Shown: piece after piece, positions 5,437 to 6,553 of the stretch
Layout of the letters: each line of letters begins with the position of its first letter
How positions within the stretch are numbered: position 1 is the stretch's first letter
Translations under genes and position numbers: made by a program
Assembly: GCA_934463455.1 (NCBI GenBank)
Contig: CAKSJU010000110.1
Coordinates: forward strand, 1-6,553
Origin: an uncultured Clostridia bacterium
GTDB lineage: Bacteria > Bacillota > Clostridia > UBA1381
Direction of reading: 5' to 3'
Length of the DNA: 6,553 bases
Notes under the pieces: model-generated
What the model was told of the DNA's origin: nothing
Databases searched by the model: none
What the model saw: only the letters and a program-made list of their open reading frames with translations

Positions 5437-5739
5437 ATGGCTGAAAAATTAATGCACAGCTATGAAACAATTTTTATCATTGACGCAGGTTTGGACGAAG
5501 AAGCTACAAAAGCTGTAGTTGAAAAGTTCACAAATCTGATTGCCGCTAACGGAACTGTAGATGAAGTTGACGAATGGGGCAAAAGAAGACTTGCTTACGA
5601 AATTGATGATAAAACAGAGGGTTACTACGTTTTGGTGAACTTCACATCAGACGCTGATTTCCCGAAGGAACTGGACAGACAGTACAGAATTACCGATACT
5701 GTTCTCAGAACCATCATTATTCGTAAGGATGAAAAATAA
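5437..5739 (+). CDS. rpsF: Small ribosomal subunit protein S6 (bS6)
   Basis: Component of the 30S platform that binds 16S rRNA as a heterodimer with S18. The protein is 100 residues, within the normal 95-100 range. Recognisable family features are YETIFIIDAGLDEE near the N-terminus, the central VDEVDEWGKRRLAYEIDDKTEGYYVLVNF (roughly 41-69), and the C-terminal LDRQYRITDTVLRTIIIR. The central block is the most conserved part of the family. The start ATG has GAGGAGGTG (5422-5430) directly upstream. An internal ATG five codons later has no such signal. It is first in the classical S6-SSB-S18 operon, under a consensus promoter and a possibly autoregulatory leader. Nothing looks aberrant. Confidence 0.97.
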   Translation: MAEKLMHSYETIFIIDAGLDEEATKAVVEKFTNLIAANGTVDEVDEWGKRRLAYEIDDKTEGYYVLVNFTSDADFPKELDRQYRITDTVLRTIIIRKDEK

Positions 5740-5773
5740 TCACGTCCTATTTTGAGAAAGAGTGGTGTGAATT

Positions 5774-6244
5774 ATGAACAAAGTTATTTTGATGGGCAGA
5801 TTAACACGTGACCCGGAATATTCTCAGACGCCCTCCGGTGTTATTATGGCGAGATTTTCAATCGCGGTCAACAGACGATTTGCCAAAGAAGGTCAGCAGC
5901 AGGCTGATTTTATTAACTGCATTGCATGGAGACAGCAGGCGGAATTTATCTGTAAATACTTTAAAAAAGGCAGCATGATTGCGGTTGTCGGAAGCATCCA
6001 GACCAGAAGCTGGGACGGACAAGACGGCAAAAAGCAGTATGCGACCGATGTTGTTGTGGATGAAGCTTATTTTACCGGTTCAAAAAGTGAAACAGGTACT
6101 TCGGAAGCCGCAGGAGGCTTTGGCGGAGGATATTCACAGCCGGCACCGAAACCGCAGACTCCGGCACAGAATGACGATCCGTTCGGCGCAGATATGGATT
6201 TTATGTCCATGGATAACGGCGCGGACGATGACCTGCCGTTCTGA
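5774..6244 (+). CDS. ssb: Single-stranded DNA-binding protein
   Basis: Homotetrameric protein that coats single-stranded DNA during replication, repair and recombination and recruits partner proteins through its tail. The protein is 156 residues. The N-terminal OB fold covers about 1-104: MNKVILMGRLTRDPE, then FSIAVNRRF (28-36), DFINCIAWRQQAEF with Trp52, KKGSMIAVVGSIQTRSW with Trp80, and TDVVVDEAYF. A Gly/Pro/Gln-rich flexible linker follows (about 105-147). The end is the acidic, aromatic DDDLPF (151-156), the conserved interaction tip. The ribosome binding site is modest (GAGTGGTG, 5760-5767) compared with its neighbours. It lies 34 bases after rpsF, with no terminator on either side, so all three genes share one transcript and SSB supply is tied to ribosomal protein expression. 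Confidence 0.97.
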   Translation: MNKVILMGRLTRDPEYSQTPSGVIMARFSIAVNRRFAKEGQQQADFINCIAWRQQAEFICKYFKKGSMIAVVGSIQTRSWDGQDGKKQYATDVVVDEAYFTGSKSETGTSEAAGGFGGGYSQPAPKPQTPAQNDDPFGADMDFMSMDNGADDDLPF

Positions 6245-6290
6245 TACAGTTAAAGAAAAATGATAAAAGTTGTAAAAGGAGGTTATTACG

Positions 6291-6536
6291 ATGCCTGAAA
6301 AGACAGAAAGACCTGTAAAAGCAAGACGTGCAAAGAAAAAGGTTTGTATGTTCTGCGTTGATAAGGTTGAACATATCGATTACAAGGATACCGCAAAATT
6401 GAGAAGATTTGTTTCGGAAAGAGGCAAGATAGTTCCCAGAAGAATAAGCGGTAACTGTGCAAAGCATCAAAGACAGCTTACCGTTGCGGTTAAGCGTGCA
6501 AGACAGATTGCATTATTGCCTTTCGTTGCTGAATAA
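6291..6536 (+). CDS. rpsR: Small ribosomal subunit protein S18 (bS18)
   Basis: 30S platform protein that binds S6 and 16S rRNA. The protein is 81 residues, typical length, with a basic N-terminal extension (PVKARRAKKK). VCMFCVDKVEHIDYKD is followed by LRRFVSERGKIVPRRISGNCAKHQRQLTVAVKRARQIALLPF, which is near-diagnostic for S18. Cys19, Cys22 and Cys56 with His59 form a possible zinc site, so this is probably the cysteine-containing form found in many Clostridia; zinc binding is inference. A strong AAAGGAGGT (6275-6283) stands 7 bases before the ATG. It is last of the rpsF-ssb-rpsR genes in the window. Only 17 AT-rich bases follow the stop codon, so the operon's end cannot be judged. Confidence 0.97.
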   Translation: MPEKTERPVKARRAKKKVCMFCVDKVEHIDYKDTAKLRRFVSERGKIVPRRISGNCAKHQRQLTVAVKRARQIALLPFVAE

Positions 6537-6553
6537 TTAAAAAATTATTTAGG

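Noticed and set aside
6260..6298. 12-codon mini-ORF overlapping the rpsR start
   Set aside because: It has no ribosome binding site of its own, and its codons are simply the rpsR Shine-Dalgarno region read in another frame. Chance is the simplest explanation.
6201..6470. Reverse-strand open frame across the ssb end and rpsR
   Set aside because: It is antisense to two certain genes, its translation is composed like a shadow frame, and no ribosome binding site is evident.

Overview
The window looks like a chromosomal stretch from a low-GC, endospore-forming member of the Clostridia. This rests on the AT-rich base composition, strong AGGAGG ribosome binding sites, TTG/GTG starts, a SpoIIM-like engulfment gene next to a XerD-like recombinase, and the rpsF-ssb-rpsR operon. 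I cannot name a genus. All seven genes lie on the + strand, in four apparent transcription units.

Unit 1 (1-2190) is the accessory part. A PfkB-family (ribokinase-like) sugar kinase carries a complete AraC-type DNA-binding domain fused to its C-terminus. The window cuts off only its extreme N-terminus. Five bases later comes an IUNH-superfamily nucleoside hydrolase, and the unit ends at a perfect 22-bp inverted-repeat terminator. The hydrolase would release ribose from a nucleoside, the kinase could phosphorylate that sugar, and the fused AraC domain could let the kinase regulate transcription. This is the most unusual biology in the window.

Unit 2 (about 2301-3590) is a subgroup-Ib (Thermus/Bacillus type) aspartate aminotransferase behind a good extended -10 promoter. 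Unit 3 (about 3600-5323) holds spoIIM and xerD, which are also near neighbours in Bacillus subtilis (there with fur between). Here xerD has its own candidate promoter and a GC-rich leader hairpin, and a short terminator follows it. Unit 4 (5334 to the end) starts with a perfect consensus sigma-A promoter and encodes ribosomal protein S6, single-stranded DNA-binding protein and ribosomal protein S18. Its structured leader is a candidate S6:S18 autoregulatory element.

No tRNA, rRNA, CRISPR array, insertion sequence or prophage gene is visible. The longest non-coding stretch is 2139-2402 (264 bases), which holds the terminator and the aminotransferase promoter. I see no new defence or mobile system here. 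The points that most deserve follow-up are the kinase-AraC fusion operon, the rpsF leader, and the changed active-site loop in XerD.
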